Below, piece after piece: positions 1-8,352 of a DNA stretch of 64,000 bases (position 1 is its first letter; each line of letters opens with the position of its first letter). The notes under the pieces are model-generated. The model was given only the letters and a program-made list of their open reading frames with translations, was not told the origin of the DNA and did no database searches. Both the position numbers and the translations under genes were made by a program. Origin of the DNA: an uncultured Steroidobacter sp. (GTDB lineage Bacteria > Pseudomonadota > Gammaproteobacteria > Steroidobacterales > Steroidobacteraceae); contig CALLKK010000032.1 in NCBI GenBank assembly GCA_938008435.1, positions 41,906-105,905 of the forward strand, in the 5' to 3' direction.

Positions 1-1205
1 TGTCGCACGCGCCGACCCCGCCGCATCTAGCGAACGAATACGACCCGACGCTGCCCGAAACCTTCGACAGCGCGCACGAGGAGTTCGCCCGCCTGCGCAA
101 GGAGTGTCCCGTCGCGCACAGCAACGCGTTCGAAGGCTTCTGGGCCGTCACGCGCTATCACGACATCCTCGCGATCCTGATGGATCCGCAGATGTACATC
201 ACCTCGGTGCGCAATGTCGTACCGGGCTCGTCGACCACCGGCCGCCGCCCGCCGCTGCATCTGAACCCGCCGGATCACACGCCCTATCGACGCGCGATCG
301 ATCGCGCGCTCGGCAGCTCCCGCATCGCGAGCATCGAGCCGGCCACGCGGCGCATCGCACGCGAGCTCATGAGCAAGTTCGTCGCGCTCGGCGAAGCGGA
401 CTTCGTGGAAGTGTTTGCCAGCCCGCTGCCGGCGCATGTCTTCGCGCAATGGATGGGCCTCACGCCGGCGCAGACCGATGTGCTTTGGCGCACGGCCAAG
501 GCCTATGTCAAAGCGTGGGAAGCCTTCGATCGCGAAAGCGTCGCCGTCGCCGGCGAGCAGCTCGCGCAGCTTGCACGCGAGCTCATCGAAGAGCGCACTC
601 GCTCACCGCGCGATCCGCTCATCGATCCGACGAGCTCGCTGCTGCAGGAGCGCGATCAGAATGGCAATCCCCTGCCCGATCAGCTGCTGGCCGGCTGCGT
701 GCGCCAAGTGCTCGTCGTCGGCCTCGTGGCGCCGCCCATCGTCATGGGCAGCATCGCCGTGCACCTTGCGCGCGATCCTGCGTTGCAAGCGCAGCTGCGC
801 AACGATCTGCGGCTCATTCCCGAAGCGGTCGAAGAATTCCTGCGCCTCTACACGCCCTATCGCGGCTTTGCCCGCACCGCGCGCGAGCCGGTGGAGCTGC
901 ACGGCCGCCGAATTCAGCCCGGCGAGCCGATCGCGCTCGTGTATGCCTCGGCGAATCGCGACGAGACGGTATTCGAGGCGCCGAACGAATTTCGCCTTGG
1001 GCGACCGAACCTGCGCCAGCATCTTGCCTTCGGACGCGGGCCGCACATGTGCGCCGGCATTCCGCTTGCCCGCCAACAGCTGCGGATCGCGCTCGAAGAG
1101 CTGCTCGTGCAGACGAAGTCGTTCGAGCTGTGCGGCGAGATCAAGATGAGCGGCATGCCCGAGATTGGTCCCATCTCGGTGCCGCTGCGCGTCGAGCCCG
1201 CCTGA
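1..1205 (+). CDS. cytochrome P450 (start codon lies one base outside the window)
   Basis: The reading frame is open from base 3, and bases 1-2 are TG, so an ATG whose A lies just before the window would give a protein of about 401 aa, the normal size of a soluble bacterial P450. The haem-ligand loop FGRGPHMCAG is intact (Cys351 if the ATG is counted as residue 1), and the K-helix ExxR is seen in EEFLR. The I-helix is odd: where P450s normally have AG-x-[D/E]-T there is V-G-L-V-A (residues about 240-244), so both the acid and the threonine used for O2 activation are missing. No signal peptide is seen. It probably acts as a soluble monooxygenase fed by separate redox partners, which are not in view, or as a peroxide-using or non-canonical P450. 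The substrate is unknown. A MarR gene follows on the same strand after an 80-bp gap. Confidence 0.93.
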   Translation, partial: SHAPTPPHLANEYDPTLPETFDSAHEEFARLRKECPVAHSNAFEGFWAVTRYHDILAILMDPQMYITSVRNVVPGSSTTGRRPPLHLNPPDHTPYRRAIDRALGSSRIASIEPATRRIARELMSKFVALGEADFVEVFASPLPAHVFAQWMGLTPAQTDVLWRTAKAYVKAWEAFDRESVAVAGEQLAQLARELIEERTRSPRDPLIDPTSSLLQERDQNGNPLPDQLLAGCVRQVLVVGLVAPPIVMGSIAVHLARDPALQAQLRNDLRLIPEAVEEFLRLYTPYRGFARTAREPVELHGRRIQPGEPIALVYASANRDETVFEAPNEFRLGRPNLRQHLAFGRGPHMCAGIPLARQQLRIALEELLVQTKSFELCGEIKMSGMPEIGPISVPLRVEPA

Positions 1206-1285
1206 ACGCCGCTTTCACCTCGCGTTTGACGCCGGCAGCATCGCTCCAGTACGGTTGCGCCCACCTCGGCTGCGCCCGTATCTGG

Positions 1286-1771
1286 ATGCAAAAGAAAAGA
1301 AAAACCCGAAACGCTTCGCGAGACTCCGGCACCGCTGCTCGAGTCGTCGATCGCGACATCCTGCCGGAGCTGCTCGGCTACAACGTAAGGCGCGCCCAGA
1401 TCGCCCTCTGGCGCGATTTCGTGCACACCGTGGCCGAAGGCGAGATCCGGCCCGGCATGTTCAGCGCGATCGTGCTGATTCGCGCGAATCCCGGCATCTC
1501 GCAGATCGAGCTCGCCAAGGAGCTCGGCATCGACAAGGCGACGATGGTCGGGCTCACCGACCGGTTGGAAGCTGCGGGCTGGGTCGTGCGCACGCGCTCG
1601 CGCGAAGACCGAAGGCGCTATGGACTGACGCTGACGGCGGCGGGCCAGAAGACCTATCGCGAGTTGAAGCGCGAGATGCTCGCGCACGAGCGCAAATTCG
1701 TCGCACGCTACAGCGCCGCCGAGCGCAAGCAGCTCATTGCATTGCTGCAGCGCTTGTATGACGTCGATTGA
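1286..1771 (+). CDS. MarR-family transcriptional regulator
   Basis: This 161-aa protein has the MarR layout: an N-terminal dimerisation helix, a winged HTH (ISQIELAKELGIDKATMVGL, about residues 72-91), the wing R-SREDRRRYGL, and a C-terminal dimerisation helix. The ATG at 1286 was chosen because the N-terminus (MQKKRK) then gives a normal family length; the longer open frame upstream is only a shadow of the P450. MarR proteins of this type often repress aromatic catabolism genes and release DNA on binding a phenolic acid or its CoA thioester. Its place behind the P450 suggests control of that gene or of the nearby receptor, but no operator was recognised. The ligand is unknown. Confidence 0.9.
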   Translation: MQKKRKTRNASRDSGTAARVVDRDILPELLGYNVRRAQIALWRDFVHTVAEGEIRPGMFSAIVLIRANPGISQIELAKELGIDKATMVGLTDRLEAAGWVVRTRSREDRRRYGLTLTAAGQKTYRELKREMLAHERKFVARYSAAERKQLIALLQRLYDVD

Positions 1772-1773
1772 AA

Positions 1774-1796
1774 GGCGGCGCTCGACGAGCGCCGCC
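1774..1796. terminator. hairpin between convergent genes
   Basis: GGCGGCGCTC and GAGCGCCGCC form a perfect 10-bp stem with a 3-nt loop, starting 3 bp after the MarR stop and ending 11 bp before the stop of the convergent TonB receptor. There is no T tract. It probably serves as a bidirectional transcription terminator. Confidence 0.6.
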
Positions 1797-1807
1797 CTGC
1801 CCGCTCG

Positions 1808-3988
1808 TTAGAACTTGATGAGCGCCCGCAGACCGACCTGCCGCGGCGGCCCATAGATGATGCCGCCGAGCGCGCTCGATGCATCCTGCACCTGCACGGC
1901 GATGTACTCCTTGTCGAAGAGGTTCGTCGCGAACGCTTCGAGCTGCACCTGCTCCGTAGCCATCCACGTCAGGCGCAAATCGGTGACGGTACGCGACGGC
2001 ACGGTCGTGGCTTCGTAGCGGAACGGCGTCGCCAGCTGCTCGTCCATGTAGGAGACCTGCAGCCGCGGGATCAGGTACGTCTGACCGAGCGGAATCTCGT
2101 ACTGCACTCCGGCCGTGAGCGTGAGCTCCGGCGCGAAGGGTACGATCGAGCCTTCCGGCACGAGCCGGTTCGTGTTCGTCTGCGAGTCCGTGAGCATCGC
2201 ATCCTCGGTGAACTCGCTGTCGAGCGCCGACAGACCGACGTTGAAACCGAGCGCACCGAATTGACCGGTCATCTCGACTTCGACGCCATAGATGCGCGCG
2301 GGCGCCGCATTGAGCGTGTTCGGCAGCAGCGTGCCGCTCACCGGCGTGAGCGCCGAGAGCTGAATGCCCTCGTAGTCGGAATAGAACAGCGCGCCGTTCA
2401 CGCGCAGCCGCCCATCGGCAAGCGTGGACTTCCAGCCGAGCTCGGCCACCTTGTTCGTCTCGGGCCCATATGCATCGAGGCGCGGATCGAGGTTCACGCC
2501 GCCAGCCTTGTAGCCCTTCGACGCCGTCGCGTAGAGCAGCGTGTCGCCGCTCAAGCGGTACTTGAGGCCGACGCGGCCCGTCGTCTGCGTCGACTCCGCG
2601 GTGGTCATGCACGGGAAGCAGCCCGGAGGCGGCGGCCCCGGCAGCAAGAAGCGCGTGTATTCCTGCTTGTCGTCGGAGTAGCGCACGCCCACGTCCACGC
2701 TCCAAGCGTCGCTGAAGCGATATTCGAACTGACCGAACACGGACGCCGAGCGATTGACCGCCTCGGTGTCGATCGTTGAGGTCGATTCGATGAAATCCAC
2801 CGTGTTGCGATTGTCACGCAACACTTGCACCGGGGTCGTCTCGTCCAAGTAGAACGCACCGACCACCCACTGCAGCGGTCCATCGTTGTTCGAGAGCAGG
2901 TTGATCTCGCTCACCCAGGTCTTGAGCTCCTGCCGCGTATAGCCGACGCGGCCAGGATAGAGCGCCGTGTTCGCTCCGCTCGTCGGCAATTCCGCCGGCA
3001 CCGGCAACGCGGTGGCGGTGCGGTCGCCGTCGGCCTGATCTTCCGTCACGGCGTCGAAGTACGAAGTCAACGCGCGCAGCTGCACGCTGTCGTTCAAGTC
3101 GATACGCGCTTCGAGCGAGGCGCGATAGCCGTCCTGATTGAGGAAGGAGATCGCATCCTCTTCGATGACGAACGGCTCGTTCGTCTCGCGATCATTGCGG
3201 TTCTTGATCGCGTTATTGTCCGTTTCGCGCTTGAAGTACTCGTAGCGCAAGTCGAACGTTGCCGCATCGGTCGGCTGATAGCGCAGTGCCACGCGCAGGG
3301 CGCGATCCTCGCCCGAACCGGGCTCGCTCTCGCTGGGACCGATGTTGCGAGTGAAGCTGCCGCGCGAGTCGTAAATGCCGGAGACGCGCATCGCGAGCTT
3401 GTCGGTGAGCGGCAGGTTCGCCGCGGCCACCGTGCGGTACCAGTCGTAATCGGCGATCGTCTGATCGATCGAGCCGTAGACGCGGTCGGTCGTCGGCGCA
3501 GGCGTACGCACGTAGATGGCGCCGCCGGTCGAGTTCTGACCCGTCAAGGTGCCTTGCGGACCGCGCAGCACTTCGATGGACTCGATATCGAAGAAGGACT
3601 GCGCAATGAACTGCTCGTGCGGGATGAAGACGCCGTCGACGTAATACGCGACGCCCGGGCTCGACGTCGGCGCCGATTGCGCGATACCGACGCCGCGGAT
3701 GTTGATGAACGTCGAGCGATTGTAGGTATTGATCGCCACGCTCGGCGCGACTTGCTGGATCTCGATGATATTGTCGATGCCCTGCGACGCGAGCATGTCG
3801 CCGCTCAACACCGTGGCGGAGATGGGCACGTCCTGCAGGCTCACTGCGCGACGCTCGGCGGTGACGATGACCTCTTCGAGCACGTGCTCCTGAGCAAGCG
3901 CCACGGCGCTACCGAGCGTCGTGACCGCGACCGCAGCCGCCACCGGCGTACGGTGCGCTCTGCGGCTTGCCTTCTCGTGCTTTCTCAT
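1808..3988 (-). CDS. TonB-dependent outer-membrane receptor
   Basis: A 726-aa protein with a signal peptide (basic N-terminus, hydrophobic VAAAVAVTTLGSAVALA) followed by a TonB box-like EEVIVTAERR. The plug domain carries the usual LQDVP, VLRGPQGTL and QNSTGGAIYV motifs, and a C-terminal beta-barrel ends in phenylalanine (LRALIKF), as expected for BAM-inserted proteins. It imports a scarce substrate across the outer membrane using TonB energy. The type is common in sphingomonads and related oligotrophs, and the sequence does not reveal the ligand. A GGGGGG ribosome-binding site lies about 6 bp before the ATG. It is divergent from the di-haem cytochrome gene across 272 bp, so the two may share a control region. 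Confidence 0.93.
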   Translation of the reverse strand: MRKHEKASRRAHRTPVAAAVAVTTLGSAVALAQEHVLEEVIVTAERRAVSLQDVPISATVLSGDMLASQGIDNIIEIQQVAPSVAINTYNRSTFINIRGVGIAQSAPTSSPGVAYYVDGVFIPHEQFIAQSFFDIESIEVLRGPQGTLTGQNSTGGAIYVRTPAPTTDRVYGSIDQTIADYDWYRTVAAANLPLTDKLAMRVSGIYDSRGSFTRNIGPSESEPGSGEDRALRVALRYQPTDAATFDLRYEYFKRETDNNAIKNRNDRETNEPFVIEEDAISFLNQDGYRASLEARIDLNDSVQLRALTSYFDAVTEDQADGDRTATALPVPAELPTSGANTALYPGRVGYTRQELKTWVSEINLLSNNDGPLQWVVGAFYLDETTPVQVLRDNRNTVDFIESTSTIDTEAVNRSASVFGQFEYRFSDAWSVDVGVRYSDDKQEYTRFLLPGPPPPGCFPCMTTAESTQTTGRVGLKYRLSGDTLLYATASKGYKAGGVNLDPRLDAYGPETNKVAELGWKSTLADGRLRVNGALFYSDYEGIQLSALTPVSGTLLPNTLNAAPARIYGVEVEMTGQFGALGFNVGLSALDSEFTEDAMLTDSQTNTNRLVPEGSIVPFAPELTLTAGVQYEIPLGQTYLIPRLQVSYMDEQLATPFRYEATTVPSRTVTDLRLTWMATEQVQLEAFATNLFDKEYIAVQVQDASSALGGIIYGPPRQVGLRALIKF

Positions 3989-4260
3989 AGGTTTCCCCCC
4001 AAGGATGTTCTCGAGTTGTTACGGAAGCTGCGGGGCAAGAGGTTGCCAGCTCAACCCCAGAGGCGCTTCCGATCCGCGTCTGCGCGGGCATTGTAGGAGC
4101 CGCTCGTTCCCCGAGGGAAACAGGCTTTGCTTCTGGTCGCCATCGCAAAATGCGATGACACCCTATCCTCACGTCGGGGGTCGGCCGCCCTTGCTGATTC
4201 AGCGACGATATGGTTTAGACTACAAACCGTTTTGCGCCACGCCGATTCCGCCCCGTCACG

Positions 4261-5868
4261 ATGAACCCCGCACGTTCGCCCTCCGCCTCGCGACTTGCGA
4301 CCTTGCCTTCCCATGGACGGCCGCGCTGGCAGGGCGTATGGAGCCTGGCGCTGCTCTTGAGCTTGTCCGCGCATGCCGATTCGCAGCAGGCGCCTACTGC
4401 AGTGCAAAGCGCCGCGCCGGCCGCAACCTACGATTACGACGATGAGCGCTGGTGGTCGCCGGGCGATACCCGCACGCTGCCGCCGCACTCGGCCTTTTCC
4501 AACGAGCACGGCACGCTCAGCACGATTCTGTTGACGAGCTCCGGCCCGACATCGCTGGACACGGCGAATCATCCGTTCTTCACCCCGCTCGGCGAGAACG
4601 GCCGCGCGTGCGTGACCTGCCATCAGCCCTCCGACGGCATGAGCCTGTCGGTGACGACGATTCGCGAACGCTGGCGCGCGACCAACGGCAAGGATCCATT
4701 GTTCGCCCCGATCGACGGTGCGAACTGCCCCGATGCGAAACCGGGCGATCCGGCCTCGCACTCGCTGCTGCTCGAGCACGGGTTGTTCCGCATCTTCAGG
4801 CCCTGGCCGCCGCGCAATGCCGAGGGCAAGCCGATCGAGCCGCAATTCGACATCGAGGTCGTGCGCGATCCGACCGGATGCAACACGCATCCGCGCTACG
4901 GGCTCAAGTCCGCCGAGCCGATGATCTCCGTGTATCGCCGTCCGCGGCCGGTCGCGAACGTGAAGTACTTGACCGCCGTCGGCTTCCCGTTCGAGCCCAA
5001 GAACGGCCTGCCGCTGCCCGTCGATCCTGAAAGCGGCGAGCGTATGAGCGGCAATCTGATGGCGGACGGTCGCGCCGGCACGCTCAAGCGTCAAGCCATC
5101 GACGCCGCGCTCACGCATTTGCAGGCGCGCCGTGCGCCGAGCGAGAGCCAGCTGCGCGGCATCCTCGAATTCGAGAACATGGTCTACAGCGCGCAGAGCC
5201 ACGATCGCTTCGGCGGCGAGCTCACCGCGGCCGGCGCGCAAGGCGGTCCTTATTTCCTCGCGCAATTCGCGGCCGGCGCGCTGCAAGGCGGCAACGAGCC
5301 GATCTGGCTGGAATTCGCCGCGTGGCTCGAAGCGCAGGATGACAACGCAACGCCCGAGCAGATCGAGTTCCGCCGTTCCGTGGCGCGCGGCGCGCGCAGC
5401 TTCGCGACGAAGACCTTCCTCGTCTCCGACGCCGCCGGCATCACTTCGATGGGCTTCGGCAATCCGGTGCGCAACACGTGCGCGTTCTGCCACAACATGC
5501 AGCACACCGGGCTCGACGTCGCGCCGGGTCAGGTCGATCTCGGCACGACCAACGAGCCGTTTGCCGAGCCGGCACCGCACCTGCCGCTCTTCAAGCTCAC
5601 GTGCAAGCCCGGCTACCGTCCGCATCCGCATCTCGGACGCGTGGTGTACACGAGTGATCCGGGCTTTGCGCTCACCACCGGCCGCTGCATCGACATCGGC
5701 AAGATCACGATTCAACAGATGCGCGGCCTCGCGGGCCGCGCGCCCTACTTCTCGAACGGCTCCGCGCGCACGTTGCGTGACCTCGTGGATTTCTACGATC
5801 GTCGCTACAACATCGGCTACACGGAGCAAGAGAAGCAGGATCTCGTCAACCTGATGAGCGTACTGTGA
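4261..5868 (+). CDS. secreted di-haem cytochrome c, MauG/cytochrome c peroxidase-like
   Basis: This 535-aa protein has an N-terminal hydrophobic segment (WSLALLLSLSAHA) that looks like a Sec signal. It carries two CxxCH haem-attachment motifs, CVTCH at residues 117-121 and CAFCH at 407-411. The C-terminal motif APYFSNGSARTLRDLVDFYD closely matches the end of bacterial di-haem peroxidases. It is longer than a classical CcpA (about 330 aa), with an extra N-terminal and central region. It should act in the periplasm as an electron-transfer or peroxidase/oxygenase protein. Rubber oxygenases (RoxA/RoxB) share this two-haem plan but are larger, and no specific Rox feature was recognised. Its stop overlaps the start of the next gene by 4 nt (GTGA), so the two are translationally coupled. 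No clear Shine-Dalgarno precedes the ATG. Confidence 0.85.
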   Translation: MNPARSPSASRLATLPSHGRPRWQGVWSLALLLSLSAHADSQQAPTAVQSAAPAATYDYDDERWWSPGDTRTLPPHSAFSNEHGTLSTILLTSSGPTSLDTANHPFFTPLGENGRACVTCHQPSDGMSLSVTTIRERWRATNGKDPLFAPIDGANCPDAKPGDPASHSLLLEHGLFRIFRPWPPRNAEGKPIEPQFDIEVVRDPTGCNTHPRYGLKSAEPMISVYRRPRPVANVKYLTAVGFPFEPKNGLPLPVDPESGERMSGNLMADGRAGTLKRQAIDAALTHLQARRAPSESQLRGILEFENMVYSAQSHDRFGGELTAAGAQGGPYFLAQFAAGALQGGNEPIWLEFAAWLEAQDDNATPEQIEFRRSVARGARSFATKTFLVSDAAGITSMGFGNPVRNTCAFCHNMQHTGLDVAPGQVDLGTTNEPFAEPAPHLPLFKLTCKPGYRPHPHLGRVVYTSDPGFALTTGRCIDIGKITIQQMRGLAGRAPYFSNGSARTLRDLVDFYDRRYNIGYTEQEKQDLVNLMSVL

Positions 5869-6659
5869 GCACGCGCTTTTTCATCGTCGCGGCAGCGAGC
5901 GTCCTGGCCTGGCCGAACGTGGGGCGCGCCGACGCTGCACCCAACGCAGCGGACAGCCAATCCGTCAAGCTGTTCGTCGGTTGTCCCGTCTATCGCGACA
6001 GCGACAGCGGCCGCAAGTCCGGCTGCTGGCTCGTCACCGATCCGGCAACCGGCATCCGTTACGACGTCACGCTGGGGCGCATCAAGCCGATCCTCGGCCG
6101 GACGATTCTCGTCGAAGGCATCGTCGCCGAACGCGACACTTCGGCGTGCGGCGCGATCGTGCTCGAACCCGTGAACGTGTCCGTGCTCGAGGGCACCTGC
6201 AAGAGCCACATGCTTCCCGCGGAAAACTACCCGGGCCATCGCTTCGTGCTGCCGCAGGATGTCATGCAGCCGACGCACGTGCCGCGCGAGCTGCCGCCTC
6301 CGCCCTACGAGCGCAAGCAGTTCACGATCGAGTTCGAGCTCAACAGCGACTTTCTCGTGTATCAGTACTCCGAGGTCATCCTCGAGCGCGCGTGGCTGTA
6401 TGCGAAGGCGAGCAAGGCGCGGCGCATCGACATCGTCGGCTATGCAGCGACGCAACCCATCGTCGTCTCCGGCGAGCGCATCGTCGAGGATCTCTCGATC
6501 GCGAAAGCACGCGCCGAGATGGTTGCAGAGGCCTTCTCGCGTCTCGGCATCGAGCGCAAGGCCATGCATCTGTCGTGGCGTCCCGCCCCGCCCGCCTCTG
6601 CTGAGGATGTGCTGCCCGAAAGCGCCAAGCGGCGCGTCGAGATCATCATTCATCCATGA
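5865..6659 (+). CDS. periplasmic protein with OmpA-like C-terminal domain
   Basis: A 264-aa protein starting at GTG inside the stop of the cytochrome gene. It has a signal peptide (FFIVAAASVLAWPNVGRA), an N-terminal region with several cysteines (residues about 35-115) of no recognised family, a short proline-rich linker (RELPPPPYE), and a C-terminal fold like OmpA/MotB (ending SAKRRVEIIIHP). The peptidoglycan-binding signature is altered: VGYAATQP stands where GHTD is expected, and the NRRVEI asparagine is replaced by lysine, so binding to diaminopimelate is doubtful. Coupling to the cytochrome suggests that the two proteins work together in the periplasm, perhaps as anchor or partner. This is inference. 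Confidence 0.75.
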   Translation: MSTRFFIVAAASVLAWPNVGRADAAPNAADSQSVKLFVGCPVYRDSDSGRKSGCWLVTDPATGIRYDVTLGRIKPILGRTILVEGIVAERDTSACGAIVLEPVNVSVLEGTCKSHMLPAENYPGHRFVLPQDVMQPTHVPRELPPPPYERKQFTIEFELNSDFLVYQYSEVILERAWLYAKASKARRIDIVGYAATQPIVVSGERIVEDLSIAKARAEMVAEAFSRLGIERKAMHLSWRPAPPASAEDVLPESAKRRVEIIIHP

Positions 6660-6691
6660 CGCGGCGACCCGGCGCGAGCGAACAGGCTGCG

Positions 6692-7966
6692 TTAGGAGCC
6701 GCGCCGCTGCAGAGCGCGCAAGCAGGCGAGCAGCACCGCACCGGTGCCCAGCGCAGCCGCAACGAACCAGATCGGCGCCGCGAACGAGGTACTGTGCTCG
6801 CGGATCAAGCCGATCACGTAGACGCCCGTCGGACTGCCGAGATTGCCGACCAGGTTGATCAAGGTAATGCCGGCCGCCGCGACCGAACGATGCAGGAAGC
6901 TCGTCGGGATCGACCAGAACACCCCTTGCGCGGCGCCGAGACCCAGCCCGCCGAGAAAGAGCAGCAGCAATGCGGGCGCGCCGCTCGTCAAGGAAGCGCC
7001 GACGAGCGCGATCATGGCGAGCACGAGCGCGATGCCGACATGCCAGTAGCGCTCCTGCTTGAGATCCGAATGCCAGGAGTTGCCGATCATGCCGACGGCC
7101 ACGCCGAGCCACGGCAAAGCCGTGAGCATGCCGACGACGAATGCGCTCGCCTGCGCGGCTTCGTCGATGGCCTGCGGCAGCCAGAACATCAAGCCGCTGG
7201 CGCCGATGAGCGTCGAGCACCACACGCCGGCCGCGAGCCACGCGCGTCCATCGCGCAGCGCAGCGCCGATCGGCGAGGATTCCGGCGCACGCGCCTGCGT
7301 CTGCTCACGCGCAAGCTGCGTTTCGATCCAGTTTTTCTCCTCCTCGGCCAACCAGCGCGCATCGCGCGGCTTGTCGACGAAGATGAAATACGCGCTCAAG
7401 CCGAGCATTACCGTCGCGCCGCCTTCCATGAGCAACATCCAACGCCAACCGGGCAACGCGAGCGGATTGTCGACGGTCATGAGCCAGCCGCAGAGCGGCG
7501 AGCCCGCGATCATGGAGATCGGCACGGCAAGCATCGTGGTGGCGATCGTGCTCGCGCGATAGCGCGCCGGCATCCAGCCGCTGCAGTAGTACACGACGCC
7601 CGGCGCAAAGCCCGACTCGGCGCAGCCGAGCAGGAATCTGAGCACGTAGAGCTCCTCGGGACTGCGCACGAACGCCGTTGCGGTCGCTACGGTGCCCCAG
7701 ATGGTCACGCAAGCCGTGATCCAGCGGCGCGCACCGATGCGCGTCAGCAGCCAGGTGCTCGGGAACTGAAACAGAAGATAGCCGGCGAAGAACGCGCTCG
7801 CCGCGAAACCGAACATCTCCTTCGTCAGCCCAATGTCTGCATTCATCTGCAGCGCTGCGAAGCCGATGTTCGCGCGATCGAGCGAGCTCATCACGATGAG
7901 CACGACGAGCGGCACCAATACGCGCCAACGGAATTTGCGCCCGGCGCTAGTTTCGATTGCGTTCAA
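6692..7966 (-). CDS. MFS transporter, anion:cation symporter (phthalate/tartrate permease) type
   Basis: A 424-aa polytopic protein with about 12 hydrophobic segments. The N-terminal SSLDRANIGFAALQMNADIGLT is typical of the ACS family of the major facilitator superfamily, which imports organic anions such as phthalate, tartrate, glucarate or hydroxyphenylacetate with protons. LTRIGARRWITACVTIWG sits where the MFS loop 2-3 signature lies. It is at the inner membrane. It converges on the OmpA-like gene and is divergent from the CocE-type hydrolase gene. The substrate is unknown; the neighbourhood points to an organic or aromatic acid. Confidence 0.9.
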   Translation of the reverse strand: MNAIETSAGRKFRWRVLVPLVVLIVMSSLDRANIGFAALQMNADIGLTKEMFGFAASAFFAGYLLFQFPSTWLLTRIGARRWITACVTIWGTVATATAFVRSPEELYVLRFLLGCAESGFAPGVVYYCSGWMPARYRASTIATTMLAVPISMIAGSPLCGWLMTVDNPLALPGWRWMLLMEGGATVMLGLSAYFIFVDKPRDARWLAEEEKNWIETQLAREQTQARAPESSPIGAALRDGRAWLAAGVWCSTLIGASGLMFWLPQAIDEAAQASAFVVGMLTALPWLGVAVGMIGNSWHSDLKQERYWHVGIALVLAMIALVGASLTSGAPALLLLFLGGLGLGAAQGVFWSIPTSFLHRSVAAAGITLINLVGNLGSPTGVYVIGLIREHSTSFAAPIWFVAAALGTGAVLLACLRALQRRGS

Positions 7967-8352
7967 CGGTCAGCACCTCGTGCCGCTCGAATCGGCTCGG
8001 ATTGTCGACAAGTTAACGGACGATTTCCAGAGCGAGGATCGATCGACTAAGCAAAGTTACGTCGACGTGCGCAACGATTACGAATCGTCGCGCCGCTCGA
8101 GAACAGGGGGATCGATGCATGCTGCAGGATTGCCGCCACGTCTTGGTATTCGCTTCGCTTATGTCTACGCGGCTAGCCGCGCACGCTGGCGCCGCGACCT
8201 TGATGCCGCGACAATCCTTAACCCTGCTGAGCAGACTCAGCGAACAAAATATGCTGCAGCGAGAAGCGTCTGCGCCGAAGAGCACCGATGACTAAGGCAT
8301 CGGCACGCTCTTCCCTGCGTGGGCAACTCTCGTTCGTCACGACAACGAAACG
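7967..8352. other. divergent intergenic region with a possible 58-codon ORF
   Basis: This 386-bp gap separates the MFS gene from the hydrolase operon and probably holds both promoters, though no clear -35/-10 pair was recognised. A small frame at 8119-8295 (+) begins with ATG after AGGGGG and encodes a signal-like N-terminus followed by MPRQSLTLLSRLSEQNMLQ. That segment weakly recalls the first helix of an STN domain of a TonB receptor. It could be a remnant of a receptor gene or chance; confidence in it as a gene is about 0.15. Confidence 0.4.

Noticed and set aside
4261..5868. Rubber oxygenase (RoxA/RoxB) identity for the di-haem protein
   Set aside because: It shares only the two CxxCH motifs and the peroxidase-like C-terminus. 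It is shorter than those oxygenases and no family-specific segment was recognised.
8119..8295. A small secreted protein gene before the CocE-type hydrolase
   Set aside because: It has only 58 codons and a weak STN-like resemblance; the AGGGGG lies further upstream than usual. It is mentioned in the intergenic entry but not called as a gene.
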